A stretch of DNA of 64,000 nt, taken from NCBI GenBank assembly GCA_016508695.1, contig VNKQ01000020.1, positions 806,001 to 870,000 of the forward strand. Reading direction: 5' to 3'. The notes below the pieces were generated by a model. It was given only the letters and a program-made list of their open reading frames with translations, had not been told where the DNA came from and did not search any database. Positions 33,590-46,439 of this stretch are shown here, piece after piece. The DNA is from Hyphodiscus hymeniophilus (lineage: Eukaryota > Ascomycota > Leotiomycetes > Helotiales > Hyphodiscaceae). Position 1 is the stretch's first letter. Every line of letters starts with the position of its first letter. A program made the position numbers and the translations under genes.

Positions 33590-34104
33590 GATGACCGATG
33601 AATTAAATACTTCGAGAAAACCACAAAGGCAAAGGTGGAAGGGAATTGATGAGTGAGGGACAGATTGTTCGTGCCGAGGATATACCATTATTTATTTCCG
33701 GGGTGAGGTCGAGGAGCTTCCCGCGCATGAAGCCCCACGTCACTGTCACGATCTGTAGCGGATTGCTGATCACCAAAATTTAATCTCAATCCTAAATCAT
33801 AAATATTGACTGCAAGCAATGAATCAATCGCCAATCTTTTTCAAAGACTCAACCTTCGTGATTTTAGAAGAACAGTTGGGAATCACGTTCGCTGCTCTCC
33901 GGATTAATTTCTTGGCTAGTCAGCAACCTTTCCAACTTGTACCCCGTCCTACCAGTTGAGCTGTGTTGAACGTGGAACAAGTCTTCATCCGTCATGCACC
34001 TTCATCCCAAGCTGTAGCAGCACAAGACAAGGTCCTTACTGGACACTTCCTTTGTGGTGTCACTTCGGTGCAGCAGAGGACTCGAGTTGCGCTAGAACGC
34101 CAGC
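33590..34104. promoter_or_regulatory. Shared divergent region, hydrolase / phospholipase D
   Basis: About 0.5 kb between divergent start codons. It is AT-rich around 33770-33850. No defined element can be named. Confidence 0.45.
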
Positions 34105-37100
34105 ATGCCCCGACACAACGAGGAATCGATCTCACCGACGACACGTAGCCCACGTTCGGAGTCGCCTGTGCATGGGAATGCGAATGGCTCTGCATCTGTC
34201 CGACAATCCAGTCTGCGTGCCGGAGTTACTGCCGATGAGGTTGCTGAGACATTACGCGGCCTACCCTCTGCAACGTCGAATGGCAGCGTGAACAAGACAG
34301 CCATTGAGGCATCAGATTATATGAATGGAGGAATACCACACAATGACAATGCTCCGCCATCACCCATACGTCCAGCGACAGCAACTTTGCCGCAGAGACA
34401 ATCCGCATTAAAACAAAGCTCTGGTCCACTCGTTCCCATCGAATCTGTCGCAACGAACGCTGGCACATCCACTCCCGGTCGAAGAAGCGTACAATTTGTG
34501 AGGACGGATCCATCGGCGGATTTCACAGTGCATAACAGAGAGGATTCATGGGGTGTTGAAGATGGAGAGACCCCTAGCAAGGACAAGCGTGGCCAGTCTT
34601 TAATGGCAAAATTGAAGGCATTGGCCTCTACGGGTGGATTACAAACACATACCAGAAGTCAGAGCACTCCTACAAACACTGTGGACGATAACCCATCGGC
34701 CCCAGTGACCCCCGCGGCAGATCGAACACGTTTTCCTCACACATTACAAGAAGAAGGGAGTGATGTGGATGCTGATGCAGAGGAGACTGCAGACGAAAGT
34801 GCTGCCGATGCGAATCGTGTGAAGAAGAAACGCCGAATCCGAAGACCTCAACCTACTACAAGTGGGAGTCAGACTGCGCCAAATACACCAGGGGTTCGTA
34901 GTGGTGGACGGACGGATTCTCCCGGGGGCAATCGCCCACCATTTTTCCTGAGCAGACGGGCAACCGATGGATCTCTAGAGCGTGGACATGTATCTGAAGG
35001 CGAAGGTCGCGACCGGCTCCGTGCTGGAAGCGCGTGGAGGCGAGGAAGCTCTTGGGTGGCGGGTGGCAGAGTACTCGGTGGGAACTCTGGCAATCTTGGG
35101 AGTCAAGCAGGTGGAGTGGAGGGCACACCAAGTTTCCGACGACCCGGGAACATCAGACGTGCTTTTACAGGCTTTGGGGGTGGCCAGAGTGATGGTGATG
35201 GGCAGGTGCCGAAGCAGCGACCATTCCTTACTTCTGAACGAGCGACTACTTTCGGGGCGCAGAGATGGAGAATGATAAAGCATGGTCTCAAGCTGCTGGG
35301 TCAGAAAAAAGAAGAGCACAAGGTCGATTATCTCAAATCGGCAGAACTGATGGCGGAGCTGCGTGCTGGAGCTCCGGCTGCTCTTATGCTGGCTAGTATG
35401 ATTCAGAGGGACGAGCATGGAAACAAGAGGATTCCAGTTCTTCTCGAGCAACTGAAGTTACGTGTCACAGACAGCCGTCGTACCGATGAGGACGCTGACG
35501 AGACTGAACGACATCTCGTTTTCCGGATCGAAATGGAATATGGGAGTGGCTTGAATCGAATGAAATGGGTCATTCATCGGTCTCTTCGAGATTTTGCGAA
35601 TCTTCATCTGCGATACAAACTCCAAGGGAGCAGCGATAAATATATCCAGCTCAGGAGCGATGGCGATTCTAGGCCAAAACAGCCCCGATTCCCTAAATCA
35701 GCATTTCCGTACTTCAGAGGTGTTCGTGGGCTGGGCGATAGTGATGAAGACGAAGCAGATGGGATCAGGGTAGATGAGACTGTGGGCGAAGCAACACACA
35801 GTGAGACAGAACACAAAAAGAAGAACAAAAGACGTCCTTCGTTAGGCGCCTTGCGTGGTAGTAGCATCAGACGACCCAGCGTTGTGGCCACTGATTCAAA
35901 TACTGGGGCGATCGTGGGTGGCAGTCAAGGCGCGCAGCAAAAGAGGATCTACAATGAGAAGCAGAGGAGGAGACTGGAACAATACCTCCAGGAGATGATA
36001 CGTTGGCTCATTTTTCGTGCAGACAGCAATCGTCTTTGCAGATTCCTGGAACTGTCTGCGCTCGGTGTCCGGCTAGCAGCAGAAGGCAGCTATCACGGCA
36101 AAGAAGGATTTCTTGTCATACAAACTGCGAATGGGTTGGACGTCAGAAGAATGCTTACTCCTAAAAATGTCTTCTCCCGACATTCCCCAAAATGGTTTCT
36201 CGTTAGACACAGTTATATCGTGTGTGTTGACTCGCCGGAGAATATGCACATATACGACGTATATCTAGCAGATTCCAAGTTTGAAATTAGAAAGAAACGA
36301 CGCAAACTCAGCGAGATTGGTGGAAAAGAGTTGGTCGAGAAGGCCGAGGCTTCTGCGAAGCATCCACAGCACCACACTCTGAAGTTGAGAAACTCCGAGC
36401 GAAAGCTGAAACTGTTGGCAAAGAACGAGCGTCAGCTCCGGCAGTTCGAAGATTCCTTGACATTTATGTTGTCAAACACTCCATGGTCAAAACCGAACCG
36501 ATTTGGAAGTTTCGCGCCTATCCGAACCGGTGTCTATGCACAATGGCTTGTCGATGGACGAGATTACATGTGGAATGTGTCTCGAGCAATCAATATGGCT
36601 AAAGACGTCATCTACATCCACGACTGGTGGTTGAGTCCCCAATTGTACATGCGTCGACCGGCAGCCATCAGTCAGAAATGGCGTCTTGATAGATTACTGC
36701 AGAGAAAGGCCAGAGAGGGAGTCAAAATCTTCATAATCATCTACCGGAATGTCGAGGCTGCTATCCCTATTGATTCCGAGTTCACCAAGTTTTCGATGCT
36801 CGATCTTCACCCCAACATATTCGTCCAGAGATCCCCCAACCAGTTCAAGAAGAACCAGTTTTTCTTTGCACATCATGAGAAGATTTGCATCGTTGACCAT
36901 ACCGTGGCTTTTGTTGGTGGTATTGACTTGTGTTTCGGTCGATGGGATACCCCACAACATTCCGTCGTGGATGATAAACCAACAGGCTTTGAACAGTCAG
37001 ACCAGCCTAAGGATGCGGATCATTGTCAGCTGTGGCCTGGCAAAGACTATTCGAATCCTCGAGTGCAAGACTTCTATAAGCTCTCTGAGCCATATGCCGA

Positions 37101-39629
37101 AATGTATGATCGCTCAAAGACGGCCCGAATGCCATGGCACGACATCTCTATGCAGGTGGTCGGGCAGCCTGCGAGAGATTTGACTCGGCACTTCGTGCAA
37201 AGATGGAACTATGTCCTTCGTGGTCGGAAACCTACTAGGCCAACTCCCTTCCTTCTACCACCACCAGATTACAATGCTGCAGACCTTGAAGCTCTTGGGC
37301 TTACTGGTACCTGCGAAGTCCAGATTCTGCGGTCAGCTAGCGATTGGTCACTTGGGCTCATCGACACCGAACATAGTATCATGAACGCATACTGCAAAAT
37401 GATTGAGGAGTCAGAGCACTTTGTTTACATCGAGAATCAATTCTTCATCACCAGCTGCGAAACGATGAATGTCAAGATAGTGAATAAGATTGGTGATGCT
37501 ATTGTTGAGCGTGCACTTCGTGCTTATCAAAACAATGAAAGCTGGCGCTGTACCATTGTCATTCCTCTGATGCCAGGCTTCCAAAACACTGTGGATGAAC
37601 CCGAGGGTACGAGTATCCGATTGATCATGCAATGCCAATTTCGAAGCATTTGCCGTGGCGAAGGGTCCATCTTCGGTCGCTTGAGATGCCATGGGATTGA
37701 ACCCGAAGACTTTGTGAACTTCTATAGTCTTCGAGCTTGGGGCAAGATTGGTCCAAAAAAGATGCTCGTAACTGAACAACTTTACATTCACGCCAAAGTC
37801 ATTATTGTGGATGATCGGATTGCTCTCATTGGGTCAGCAAACATAAATGAAAGGTCAATGTTGGGCGTGCGAGATTCCGAGTGCGCAGCAGTCGTTCGGG
37901 ACACTGACATGCTCTGGTCAATCATGGATGGGGAGCCCTACCTTGTTGGTCGCTTCGCCCACACTTTGCGGATGCGCTTGATGAGAGAGCATCTTGGCCT
38001 TGATGTTGATGAGGTCATGGAGGAGGAGCGCCGTGCCGAGCTTGATCGAGAGGAAGAGGAATATGAGTCCAAGATGAACGGCATATACGATGAGAACGGC
38101 AGTGCTGAAACCCAACCTCCACAAGACCCATCACTGGCCAGCGATCAAGCCTCCCGAGCTGCGAATCAAGAGTACCTCCGCAGCTTCAACCACGATGTCG
38201 ATTGGGAGCAGGAAGGAAATCCAAACCTAGCCCCTGAAATATACAAACCCGTCACGACAGACAAGAGGGTCATCAACAATGTTCGTCATGCCGCAGAAGT
38301 TGCAGGAGAAAGCGACGATCATTGGAAGGCTGCTGAGAAGTCCGGTATAGTTCGAGGCCGAGATTCTGCTACTCTTGATGCGGGCCGTGAGGTCTTAGTC
38401 ACCGACATTGCCCCTGAAGGCAAAGGTACCGTTGACCATCCCCAGAAGCCGCATACAAGGCATGCTTCTGGCAAACACCAAATAGTTGACGAGACTGGAA
38501 GTGGCAACATCTCCCTGCCGCCGATTCCGCAATTTCCCAGACGAACAACGGATCAACTTGGGCTTACTCAGCTATCACAACTACCAGCATTGCCCGTTCA
38601 AGATGATACGGATATTGGTGGACCTCCTATACTTTTGGACTCGACGGGAAATCCAGCTCCCAAACCATTCAACCCGTTGACAGCAGATATCAAGATGGCC
38701 AGCGTTGACAAGGATTGTATGCGCGACCCTCTCAACGACTCTTTCTTTGATGATGTTTGGCGTCTGGTCGCAGAGAACAACACAAAGATATTTCGGCGAG
38801 TTTTCAGATGCAGTCCCGACAGCGAAGTGACGAGTTGGCATGAGTACAGGGAATTTGCTGCCTATGCTGAGAGATTTGCTCAAGCTCAAGGTGGAGGCAA
38901 GAGTAATGAGCGAGAAGAGCAAGAGGCGCCTGGCAAAAGTGGGCCACCCGGTGCAACGATTCCTGGCTTAGCAGGTGTTTCCACTGGACTAGCTGTCTTA
39001 TCCGAAAAAGTCAAAACACATGGGCAAAGCCATAATGATAACCATCCACTGGGTACGGTCTCGGAATGGGCAGAACACGCCACCGAAGAGCACGATGATA
39101 GAGCCGCAGCCAGACACGAAGAGAATGGGATCCCTCAACTCGATGGAGTGGACGAAAAGGTTGCGCTAAAGAGGCAATCAGGCGAAGCTCCAGCATCACC
39201 TGTTCAACCAGCGGGAGATGAAACTTTTCCAGCTTTGGATTCGGCCATTCTTGGCCCTACGGCAGAATCCGAAAAGGCCGCACAAGCTCCTAGGAAGACT
39301 ACCTTTTCCACGACAGCGTCAGATAAAGTCAGTAGCACCACGACTGCAAACGTCCCAAATCAGGGCTCTTTCAAAAAACGTCGCCGGGGAACCACGAAGG
39401 GTAGCCGAAAGGGATTCTTTGGCAGTGATGATCTTATTAGCCAGCATGATGCAGAAGAACTCTTGAGGATGGTTCAAGGGCATCTGGTTGTCTTTCCATA
39501 CGACTGGCTTATCAAAGAGGAGCTCAACTCGAACTGGCTATATCAGGTCGATCAAGTGGCACCACTGCAAATTTAGTAAGTCTAGCAGTTTCAGTGTTCG
39601 ACCAACCACTAACCTCATGCAGCGACTAA
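34105..39629 (+). CDS. SPO14: Phospholipase D (Spo14/PLD1-type)
   Basis: Two exons, 34105-39575 and a 7-nt last exon 39623-39629 (completing IYD), give 1825 residues. A disordered N-terminus of about 400 residues precedes a PX-like domain (about 470-640, with HLVFRIEMEYGSG and SLRDFANLHLRY) and a PH domain (about 660-800, with FLVIQTANGLDV and HSPKWFLVRHSYIVCVD). Two HKD motifs follow: HHEKICIVD near residue 922 and IHAKVIIVDD near 1228, each HxK(x)4D. PLD hydrolyses phosphatidylcholine to phosphatidic acid and is PI(4,5)P2-dependent in this class; it functions in membrane traffic and sporulation. The region after HKD2 is a long Pro/Ser/Glu-rich tail ending with KKRRRGTTKGSRKGFFG and a conserved terminal segment LLRMVQGHLVVFPYDWL. 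It is convergent with COQ7 with only 138 bp between them. Confidence 0.95.
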
Positions 39630-39767
39630 AACCTTCACTATCATATTCGATTTGGTTCCTGTGTTATGAAGAGCGTTCGCACATGGCACAAGGAACGGCG
39701 TTTTCATTCAGCATACAGCGAGCGTGCTTCCCAATGTACAGTTGACCATAGATATCGAGTTCTCACA

Positions 39768-40759
39768 TCATACTCTCTCGCTGACCCAAATTGCACCTCT
39801 ACATCCTGCTCTTATAACCCCCGTCAGCAGCTCATGCGGTACAGCCTGCTTCGCATCATTGTCCACAGCATGATCCAAATGCTCCAATTCCTCATCCCTA
39901 ATCCTCCTGATCGTGTCCGTCAACTCCGTCAACTCCTCGCCCATCTCCTCCCCATTCCTCTTCATCTCTTCCGCCATCTCCAACAGCACCCCTACCTGCT
40001 CATTATAATGTGTGCCGATCTCCGTCTCCACAGCCTCCGTGCACGCCATTGCTGCTTCGCGGCCCATTATTGCGGTTCCCCAGCCAAGGGCTGATGCGGC
40101 GATCGTCCAAAGTGGATACATGGCTGTTGGGCGTACACGATGTTTAGCTAGGAGGGCGTTGAAGGTTGTGAAGTGCCCGGCTTCTTGGTCGTACATGTGT
40201 TTCATTAACGGCCGCAAGTGAGGGTGTGAGTTTGTGACTACGGGATTTTGGGCTTTGTAGATTAGGGTGGCAGCTAGTTCGCCGGCTTGGTTAACGCGGA
40301 GCTGTGGGGTGTTAGAATATACTTCGTGATCGGTGAGGATCAATGGGATTAACGAGAGCTTCTAGGATCAACCTTGAATCGCTATGGTAGAAGTGGAGTC
40401 CGACAAAACCATTGAAGACCATTAAAGGTATCTGCGGTAACTGGGATAATAGTAACTGGGATAATAGGAGATGATGAGGGACATACTGCGCTGTCGAGGA
40501 AGTCTCGCTGGGCTTGCGTCAAAGGCTTGGAAGTTGATGAAGGGTTTAAAATTGCCTCTTTACCCGATTTCGGAGTTCTTTGGTTTGCAGTTTGGCTATT
40601 ATGCCTCCTTGTTTCTGTGAAGGATTTCTGACTTGCGGATAGACATCGGATGCTTCGAGAAGCTTGGTGGTGTTGTATGAGACTGGGTGCCAGAAAATCG
40701 TAGACAGGAGGGTTTGCTGCTTGACGAATTGATAGTCTGGAAGTCTTTAGTAGAGACAT
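39768..40759 (-). CDS. COQ7: COQ7 5-demethoxyubiquinone hydroxylase, mitochondrial
   Basis: Two exons, 40759-40487 and 40301-39768, give 268 residues. The N-terminal 80 residues are Arg/Ser-rich and acid-poor, a mitochondrial presequence. The mature part starts at LTQAQRDFLDSALRVNQAGELAA and has the di-iron ligands of the family: Glu in NQAGE, ExxH in YDQEAGHF, Glu in ETEIGTHYNE and ExxH in RDEELEHLDHA. It hydroxylates demethoxyubiquinone in ubiquinone biosynthesis on the matrix side of the inner membrane. The 185-bp intron carries a 15-bp direct duplication. It is divergent from RTF1 (459 bp between starts). Confidence 0.95.
40438..40467. repeat. 15-bp direct tandem duplication in the COQ7 intron
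   Basis: TAACTGGGATAATAG occurs twice, head to tail and without mismatch (40438-40452, 40453-40467), inside the intron. Confidence 0.95.
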
Positions 40760-41218
40760 TTTGACTGTATTTTAGATATTCTTGAATATACAAGGTTGTC
40801 ATGTCAATAGAAATAGCTTGGATTAGAGGAAGGAAGTTCATCAGAAAAGTACAGAGGTTAATGACGATCAGGACAATTCCAGGGGTCGGATCGGAAATAC
40901 TTTTGACCGAATCGCGCTAAGAAAGTGTCCCTAAATCGATCAACTTCACTTTACTTTCGTTTTACGAAGTACTTCTCGCATTGATCGCGATAATTTTGAA
41001 AACCAACTGGTAACCACTGATACGCCAATCGATCTAGTGGATCTTACCTACTCTTGCGACCTTTGCCTATCGTCTGTTGCAGCACAGAGCTCCCGCCAAG
41101 GCTGCGGTTCACGGATTCGCGCAAACGCTCACCTTCACTTCACTTTCGTTCGACAATCCCAATCACTTTTCCCTCATTTTCTGCTACCAAGTTCTCCGCT
41201 AAGATACAACTCACCAAC
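40760..41218. promoter_or_regulatory. Shared divergent region, COQ7 / RTF1
   Basis: 459 bp between start codons. The right end is pyrimidine-rich, as usual for a fungal 5' leader. No named element. Confidence 0.45.
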
Positions 41219-43217
41219 ATGTCTGATATCGACGATGAGCTCCTTGCACTGGCAGGAGATGCGTCCTCTGACGAAGAAGATGAAGCGCCAATGAAGCTCA
41301 ACGGCGAAAGTTCATCATCGCCATACCGAAAGGCCAGCGGCAAAGCCAGCACAAAGAAGTCAAGTAAGAAGACAGGCATGCGTCAAAACGATTCCGAAGA
41401 AGAGGGTGAAGCGTAAGTCGTCTCAAGCCTTACTATGACTTCACTTCAACCTTGAGCAATACTGACCTGTCAGTAGGGCTTCCGGCCATTCATCGCCCAA
41501 CTCTATGCGATCCGCTCCCATGGACGAATCCGACTCCGAATCCGATGCTCCTGGTCTTTACGATGATGGGGATCGATATCCTCTCGAAGGCAGGTTCGTC
41601 AACTCTACAGACAAAGCCGAGATCATGGCAATGCCGGAAATCAAACGCGAGGAGCTTCTCGCAGACCGCGCGCAGGAGATTGAGAGAGATAGACAGAACA
41701 GAGCTCTGCGCCAACTGCTGAATGCTCGTGAAGCCGAGAGCAGAAAGCTGGACAAAAAGCGGAAGGCCAGTGCTGCAGAGTTGGATGAGAATCAGAGGAA
41801 GACCTCCCGTCAACGCACCAAGCTGGGTGGAGGAAAGGTTGGCGAAGCAAGCACTGGCATTGACAGCCTTAAGCGGGCCAGAGCTGAAAAGACTGACCGC
41901 CAACGCCGTCGTGACGAGGACAAGGAGCGCAACAAGGATCGAAGAGCTACACAAGAGGACTATTCGGACGCCGACGCTGATGGAGAAAGCGAGGTTGAGT
42001 GGGATGATGGAAAGGGCAAGAATAAGAAGTCAGCATCACCGGACTATCGAGACGCAGAACCTGCAGGTCTCCACGACATCGAGCGGGTACGAGTTGGAAG
42101 AACAAGATTCGCAATGGTCTGCTTCTACCCTGGTTTCGACGAGGCTATTACTGGTTGTTTTGTCAGAATCAGCGTTGGCGTTGACAAGGAGTCTAACCAA
42201 AACATTTACAGAATGGCGCTCATTAAGGGTAGGTAGGGATGATCAATCCTGCACTATCAGTGCTGACACTTCTGAAGGGTTCGTTGAAGATCGACCATAC
42301 GCTATGGAAACTGCAAATGGCAAGCACTTCAAGACGACCCAATATGTCCGCGCTGCGCATGGCAAGGCAGAGAGAAACTGGCCATTCATCACCTGCTCCG
42401 ATTCTCCCTTCACAGAGGTTTGCATACCAGACTTACATTTAGAGTTGTTCGATACTGATCTTGGCAGGCTGAATGGAATCGGTACAAGAATACCTGCATG
42501 AATGAAGGCATAGCTCTTCCAACAAAGCCGAAGCTCGCAACCAAAATCACCGATATCAATGCTCTTGTCAACCGTTCCTGGACTGAGGAGGAGCTTCAAG
42601 AGAAGTTGACCAAGTCTGGAGCGCTTGTCAACAAATACATTCCTATCGAACGTAACCGATTGACCAACCTCCTTAAAGAAGCCAAAGGTCGCGGTGATGA
42701 AGAGAAGATCGAACAGATCCAGAAGGAGCTTGCTGAGCTCGACGGACCAAAACTTGCATACAGTACCTCAATGCAACCCAAGAAGAACCCAAATCCTTCA
42801 GTCCTGAGTCAACAAGAGCGATTGGCACAGCTAAACAAGCAACATCGTCGTGAAAACGCTGACAAGGTTCGTCAAGCTCAAATTAATGAAAGACGAGCTG
42901 CCAAGATGACCGAGGCTGCACTTGCGCGTGGAGAAACCGTTGCGGAAGACACATCGAGACGCCTCAAAACTCGAGCAAAGTTCAAGCACGATGTTGCAGA
43001 TGCCTTTGGAACGAAGAAGACGGATAGTGAGCGCAGTGGTACCAATACTCCCGCCAATGGTACTCCTACCTTGTCTGCAAAGAAGCCTTCTACTCCTCTT
43101 CCTCATCTGGCCAAGCTACAATCTTCCGATAACAAGGGCCTGCCAACCATTCGAAGACCTTTAATGGATGACGATATCATTGGTGCGATTGATCTTGGTA
43201 TTGAACTTGAGCTCTAG
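41219..43217 (+). CDS. RTF1: RTF1, Paf1 complex subunit (Plus3 domain)
   Basis: Four exons, 41219-41412, 41477-42228, 42278-42417 and 42468-43217, give 611 residues. An acidic Ser-rich N-terminus begins SDIDDELLALAGD, a conserved Rtf1 opening. Residues about 110-245 are charged. The Plus3 domain follows from about 265 (IERVRVGRTRF, GCFVRISVG, NIYRMALIKGF, TQYVRAAHGKAERNW) to about 365, a Spt5/ssDNA-binding module. A charged helical tail ends with IIGAIDLGIELEL. Rtf1 couples Pol II elongation to H2B ubiquitylation and H3 methylation. Exon 2 ends within the Plus3 domain at a GTAGGT donor. The donor of intron 3 (GTTTGC) is unusual, but the spliced frame (FTE|AEWNRYK) matches the family. Confidence 0.94.
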
Positions 43218-46200
43218 GAAGTCTGCAGTGGAATAATTTGATAAGCATGGATTGACTTGGTACTTCAGGCGCTCATCTTCCGTGTGGGAGATATGCATGG
43301 CTTTGGGTTCTCCATTAGGGTGGTTTAATTTGGATCAGAATCTCATGAATGAGACTTAGTCCCTGGAGTTTGTCATATCAGTGGTCGAGTGCATAGCCCT
43401 AAGCTTGCATATCAGACTCTGGGGGAGACATTTGACTTCGTGCAAAAGTCCCATTGGCAAATTGAGTAAAACTTAGCCCCTTCCAAGTGACACTTCTCTG
43501 CCTAGTGATCTCTCATAAGACGTGAGGGCATGATCTAATAGCACGTGTGACCAAGTGCCGTAGATTCCTGACACGAGCGTTCCATCTTGACTTGTTTCAT
43601 CCTATCACGGCCAAAAAATGGGACGAAACATGGAGCAGGGCGAGCAAGTATGTTAGACAGACTCTCGCAATAGTTGGCCTTGCTTGTCTGCTCGATGCTT
43701 TAGGCTTCAAACTGTGATAGTCATGAAAGAGTCGAGAGTCCACGTCGTCGCATCGGACCCCCAGGTCAGCATTTAAGAAACTAAACTGCCTGTCCGCGTC
43801 ACCTAGGGATCTTCATGCTCGACCATGTCCGGCCAGGGTTGTTGTCAGAAGTTGCCGGACAAGGATAGGGAGAAGGCATGAACCTGCGCCTTCTCGAAGT
43901 CAAGGAACCCAACCTGTTCATGGACGGGCTGAAACTCGCATGTCGAGGCTTCATCATGTGCAGTGGGACGAGTGAAATGTCAGAAACTCCGAATATCACA
44001 ATCTCAAGCATTTCAAGCATCTCTTCTGGATCCGGTCTTCAGCACCCTAGAAGGACATCGCAGGAAAACCTGAAACACGGGAACTCATTCACACAACCCG
44101 GTTGCCCCAATCGCAAGTCATCCGGGGATTTCTACCGTCTGCCGCCGTCAGCTCGCCAATTGGCATCCACCACCCAACGTCTCCTCTTTGCCTTTCCTCC
44201 CTCACACCACGCACTCTCCATGCGCAGCTACAAACCGCTCTCTGCACTGCACTGCACTGCAGAGTCCGCGAGTCCGCCACAATCTTCCCCCTAGCAGCCA
44301 CTTGATTCCAGAGCTCACCTGGGCCACATGCACAGCATGCACAGACAGGCAATCAATCGCAGCGATTCTCGATCCCCTATCCCCTCAAGTCGAGAAGTTC
44401 CTCCGATGCGAATTGCGGAATATCGACGTGCGAAGAGGATGCACACCTGCGTTGGCAGCTGAGATGAGATACGAGTCTGCAAGATAATGTTGAGGCCTCG
44501 AAAAAATGAGAAGTGAGCTTTGTATGGACCTGTATGGATGGATACCTCCCGATGTATTGTACCATGTACCTCAACATGCTCACCGTTGAAGTGGCTGTTC
44601 CACGGCATCGTCACGATGGTGATACGGAACAGCCTCATGGCTCCGATGAGTACAAGGGATACAGGAGACCTGCCGCTTCAATCTTCACTGTTGCATGGCT
44701 GCAGTCGTCAAGACACCACAATTGGCACATCGAACTTTCAAGGTTCTTTCTTTGAGATCGACCTCGTCAGCCCTTTCCCTGTCTGCAACTACCGAGCTGC
44801 AGGAGTCCGTGTCCGAACGGTCAGACACCATGTATCGCTCATGTCATAGCTTGCCCCCCTCAAAAAATTGGACCTCTTGCCTTGAGGTCAAACATTCACT
44901 CTCATTCCCCAAGGCGAATAGTACCAGGCAAGTTCCTGAGGAGAAGGCTGTACACTGGACAGATCCCCGGAGTCGAACATCCCATATTCAGCACTGCTAA
45001 TAGCATGGATTGCGGGTGTCAGATGGTATGTGAAACGCAGCATTTGAGGATTCACAGTTGAATCTTGGGTCCCTGGACAGATCGTATTGTCAGTTCAGAC
45101 GATAACGGTATCTCCAGCGATCAGCGTTAGGATCTATCTCGAAACGCCGCGACGACATCCACACTACATGGGTCAAGCGAACACAAGACCATAGTTGGTT
45201 CGTTGATGTGGTTTGATGACAAGATCCAGGACCCTTGACCACTATCTACAAGGCTCCGGAGATGGGTCCAGTAAGCATGGATCATGCTCAAAAGGAAGTG
45301 TGGGGATCCTCAACATCAAACGCTGGCCGAGTTCCTGTTTCCACCATAATTCATGCACTATGCATCACGCACTCATTCAACCGTAACCTGGCTGGTGTTG
45401 AGTGATGCTGCAGTTTTTAGAGCATTTACTCCTCTTTGCACATGTGCTGCTCATGTCGGCCGCCGCCCGTTGTCTCTTCTTCTGCTGTCTTCACTCCACT
45501 ACCCGTCAAACAAACGTGGCCGGTCTTTAATGCATGACCGGAACCAGCCTTAGATTTCACCGGGCATTCTGAACAGTCTTTGACTTCATCCTATCTTTTG
45601 ATCTCTTGCCATCTGGTGTTTGAGTAACTCCTCCCCCCTCACCTTACTTGTGGGTTTCCTTGAGCTCACTGCATCTATCCACCGACAGGGCCAAAGTCTC
45701 CACAACCTGCACAGCCGCTCGGAGTTCTTGAAGCTTACTTCTGTTCCCTAGCTGATGAGCCTGATGTTGCTAGCAGCCCTTTGTCCAATAGAAACCCCTA
45801 CGTCCAATACGCCAGACAACCAACTTCCGCAGTCAATGCTCCCAAGGCCTCGCCTTTACGGGGAAATGATATATTTTTTTCCCACGGGGCTTGGTAGATC
45901 CGCGTGACATTTTGATAAGTCAGATGTTTAGATAACTGTCCTCTATACACGAAGCTTCAGCAGCTGTTTCGAACGTTTCCGATGAGGTCAATGCATTATC
46001 GGACGGCGATCCCAAACCCAACCGTATCACTACCAGCTTATTCTCGCCAGCTTCTTCCGATTCATAGCTTCTATCAGAGCCCCTCGGTCTAAACTTTGAA
46101 TTGCTTGCGGACTCTGTACGGGCGCTGCTACTCATTAAGCAGACCTCTCAAGCCACTTAAGATATGTGAAACATCGTTCTTCGATCACATATCGAGGCTA

Positions 46201-46439
46201 CAAAACTCGACCACATCATTTCCTCGACCGGACGGGTTCTGGAATTAAACTCGAACGATTGCGATCTTACTTGACGCAACGTCCAACTATTCCTACGCTG
46301 GCTTTGGTAGTCAGATTCCAACTTGGGTCAAGTCTTTCTGTGAAGTGACTGAATGAGCAAATAAATTCGACGGTCAAATACCGTGGTGGAGGTAAGATTA
46401 GAGAGAGCAAGCGGAGAAGGGAGACGGTCGACCATCAAG
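43218..46439. other. 3.2-kb gene-free region upstream of the Cys/His-block gene
   Basis: No exon with family resemblance. Short frames at 43878-44294 and 44089-44352 overlap in opposite directions and look like chance. A GCACTGCACTGCACTGCAG repeat lies near 44248-44268. The region from about 45350 onward is pyrimidine-rich and likely includes promoter and leader of the downstream gene. Confidence 0.5.

Noticed and set aside
44940..45010. Possible tRNA T-arm (GTTCGACTCC on the minus strand)
   Set aside because: The flanking bases do not form a 5-bp T-stem and no D-arm or acceptor stem is found.
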